DNA from: Rhizobium lentis
Lineage (GTDB): Bacteria > Pseudomonadota > Alphaproteobacteria > Rhizobiales > Rhizobiaceae
DNA length: 64,000 nucleotides
Assembly (NCBI RefSeq): GCF_017352135.1
Contig: NZ_CP071454.1
Location: 744,001-808,000 of the forward strand
Direction: 5' to 3'
Position numbers and translations under genes: made by a program. Below, in pieces: positions 63,492 to 64,000 of this stretch (within the stretch, counting starts at the first letter, position 1; every line of letters starts with the position of its first letter). The notes under the pieces were generated by a model that was not told the DNA's origin, ran no database searches, and saw nothing but the letters and a program-made list of their open reading frames with translations.

Positions 63492-64000
63492 TCGCTTCCC
63501 CCCTTCAATCCAAACTTGGCCGACTCAGGCGTCTTTTTGCCCTTGTACGCAAGGAAAGCTTCCAGGCGGTCCGCGATCCGAGCAGCATCCTCATCGCCTT
63601 TGTACTGCCGCTGATCCTGCTCTTTCTCTTCGGCTACGGCGTCTCCCTCGATACCGCGCGCACCCGAATCGGTCTCGTGACCGAGGAGATCACGCCGCTG
63701 ACGCAGGACCTTTCGGCCAGTTTCCGGGCCTCGCGCTATTTCGATGTGGCGATCGGCCGCGACCGGCGCCCGTTCGAGGAAGATCTCGTGCTCGGCAAGG
63801 TGCGCGGCATCGTCGTCATTCCGGCCGATTTCACGACGCGCTACACCGCCCGCAACGGTCCGGACATCCAGGTGATCGTCGACGGCTCCGACCCTAATAC
63901 CGCGAATTTCGTCCAGAACTACGCACAAGGCGCCGTTGCCAACTGGGAGCACCAGAGACAGGCGGACGTCGCCGCTTCCAGACCCGCCGTCACGGTCGAG
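63488..64000 (+). CDS. ABC-2 type permease (YbhS-like), 3' end outside window
   Basis: The first 171 codons are visible: a cytoplasmic start (RLRRLFALVRKESFQAVRDP), a membrane helix (SILIAFVLPLILLFLFGYGV) and the large periplasmic loop of ABC-2 permeases (GIVVIPADFTTRYTARNGPD; VIVDGSDPNTANFVQNYAQG). Overlaps the ATPase stop (ATGA). A second permease gene (YbhR-like) is expected beyond the edge. Confidence 0.86.
   Translation, partial: MIASPLQSKLGRLRRLFALVRKESFQAVRDPSSILIAFVLPLILLFLFGYGVSLDTARTRIGLVTEEITPLTQDLSASFRASRYFDVAIGRDRRPFEEDLVLGKVRGIVVIPADFTTRYTARNGPDIQVIVDGSDPNTANFVQNYAQGAVANWEHQRQADVAASRPAVTVE

Overview
The window reads as a chromosomal segment of a Rhizobium of the leguminosarum/etli/phaseoli type. 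This rests on the gene families, not on a database match: a PrsD/PrsE-type secretion pair next to a PlyA-like glycanase and a two-domain RapA-type adhesin, PssD/PssE-type glucuronosyltransferase subunits, rhizobial UDP-glucose dehydrogenase, UDP-glucuronate epimerase and GDP-mannose genes, and high GC with many GTG/TTG starts. Most of the window is a surface-polysaccharide island. No rRNA, tRNA or CRISPR array was seen.

Layout. (1) 1-5449: a plus-strand run of a 5'-truncated methyltransferase/polysaccharide deacetylase fusion, two GT2 glycosyltransferases and an ABC exporter. (2) 6350-11701: two small orphan genes and a tight minus-strand operon of XRE regulator, SARP-like regulator, 70-residue peptide, YcaO and TfuA. 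This looks like an uncharacterised RiPP (modified peptide) locus and is the most novel part. The YcaO frame follows the peptide's TGA stop in the same frame and has no ATG, GTG or TTG start for its conserved N-terminus. (3) 12047-13309: two membrane-anchored hypotheticals. (4) 13517-25003: a plus-strand polysaccharide operon with a GH10 glycanase, GT4, acetyltransferase, two pyruvyl transferases, Wzx flippase, four GT2 enzymes and a Wzy polymerase.

(5) 25085-28550: an acyltransferase remnant split by a complete IS66-family element (25358-28221), with matching terminal repeats and a perfect 8-bp target duplication. (6) 28764-32746: an AT3-SGNH O-acyltransferase, a PssD/PssE pair and an SGNH esterase. 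(7) 32945-39532: PrsE, PrsD, a PlyA-like beta-helix protein and, divergently, a RapA-like adhesin; the last two share a cadherin-like domain and are probable substrates of PrsDE. (8) 39668-46426: a minus-strand block with a Wzy/PssT-like polymerase, OPX lipoprotein (PssN-like), secreted Ser/Thr-rich protein, a Wzc/PssP-like tyrosine autokinase and a coupled membrane protein, forming a Wzy-dependent assembly and export machine.

(9) 46728-59702: sugar-nucleotide supply (UDP-glucose dehydrogenase, phosphomannomutase, mannose-1-phosphate guanylyltransferase, UDP-glucuronate 4-epimerase) mixed with housekeeping genes: BTLCP protease, PPP phosphatase, KTSC protein, an MhqO/MhqD-like pair, uracil-DNA glycosylase, an EEP hydrolase and small secreted proteins. 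(10) 60035-64000: a CecR-type TetR regulator with a YbhG/YbhF/YbhS-like efflux operon, cut by the right edge.

Together the sugar-nucleotide genes would feed UDP-GlcA, UDP-GalA and GDP-Man to the glycosyltransferases; acyl and pyruvyl transferases decorate the repeat units; Wzx/Wzy, the autokinase and the OPX lipoprotein flip, polymerise and export; PrsDE-secreted glycanase and adhesin act on the polymer outside the cell.
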